A DNA stretch of 5,755 bases, from the NCBI GenBank assembly GCA_003486705.1, contig DNGE01000179.1:8707-14461 (forward strand). Reading direction: 5' to 3'. The DNA comes from Bacillota bacterium (GTDB lineage Bacteria > Bacillota_I > Bacilli_A > MOL361 > Turicibacteraceae). Shown here in pieces: positions 5,755-5,755 of this stretch (positions are counted from its first letter, which is position 1; each line of letters starts with the position of its first letter). The notes under the pieces were generated by a model that worked only from the letters and a program-made list of their open reading frames with translations, did not search any database and was not told the origin of the DNA. Position numbers and translations under genes: made by a program.

Positions 5755-5755
5755 C

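Noticed and set aside
1..5755. CRISPR array, tRNA, rRNA, insertion sequence or phage genes
   Set aside because: No regularly spaced repeats, cloverleaf, transposase or integrase motifs, or target duplications were seen on either strand.

Overview
The window looks like chromosomal DNA of a low-GC Gram-positive bacterium (Bacillota or a relative), probably with an anaerobic or fermentative metabolism. The evidence is AT-rich intergenic DNA, strong AGGAGG-type ribosome binding sites, a sigma-A-like extended -10 promoter, a U-tract terminator, and an incomplete-TCA gene set that uses a Re-type citrate synthase. Tryptophan is encoded by TGG and every complete gene ends in TAA, so there is no sign of the mycoplasma code. 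The species cannot be named from the sequence alone.

Layout, left to right. Positions 1-597 (minus strand) carry most of a class I SAM-dependent methyltransferase whose C-terminus lies beyond the left edge. Positions 598-800 are non-coding and hold its ribosome binding site, a candidate promoter, and a weak hairpin downstream of the next operon. Positions 801-5084 (minus strand) are a tightly packed three-gene operon, transcribed right to left: a Re-citrate synthase-like DRE-TIM metallolyase, a short 'Aquifex-type' aconitase, and a small NAD-type isocitrate dehydrogenase. The first two genes overlap by 1 nt and the last two by 23 nt. Positions 5085-5407 form a divergent regulatory region with twin 10-bp direct repeats 21 bp apart, a hairpin with a T-run, a cre-like site and a rightward promoter. 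Positions 5408-5704 (plus strand) encode a 98-residue predicted lipoprotein of unknown function. It is followed by a long perfect Rho-independent terminator at 5709-5754.

How the genes work together. The three central enzymes would convert acetyl-CoA plus oxaloacetate to citrate, then isocitrate, then 2-oxoglutarate with NADH and CO2. This is the oxidative arm of a horseshoe TCA cycle, and its likely purpose is glutamate biosynthesis. The notable point is that the first step appears to be assigned to an isopropylmalate/homocitrate-synthase relative and not to a classical GltA/CitZ citrate synthase. The lipoprotein and the methyltransferase have separate transcription signals and no evident functional link to the pathway.
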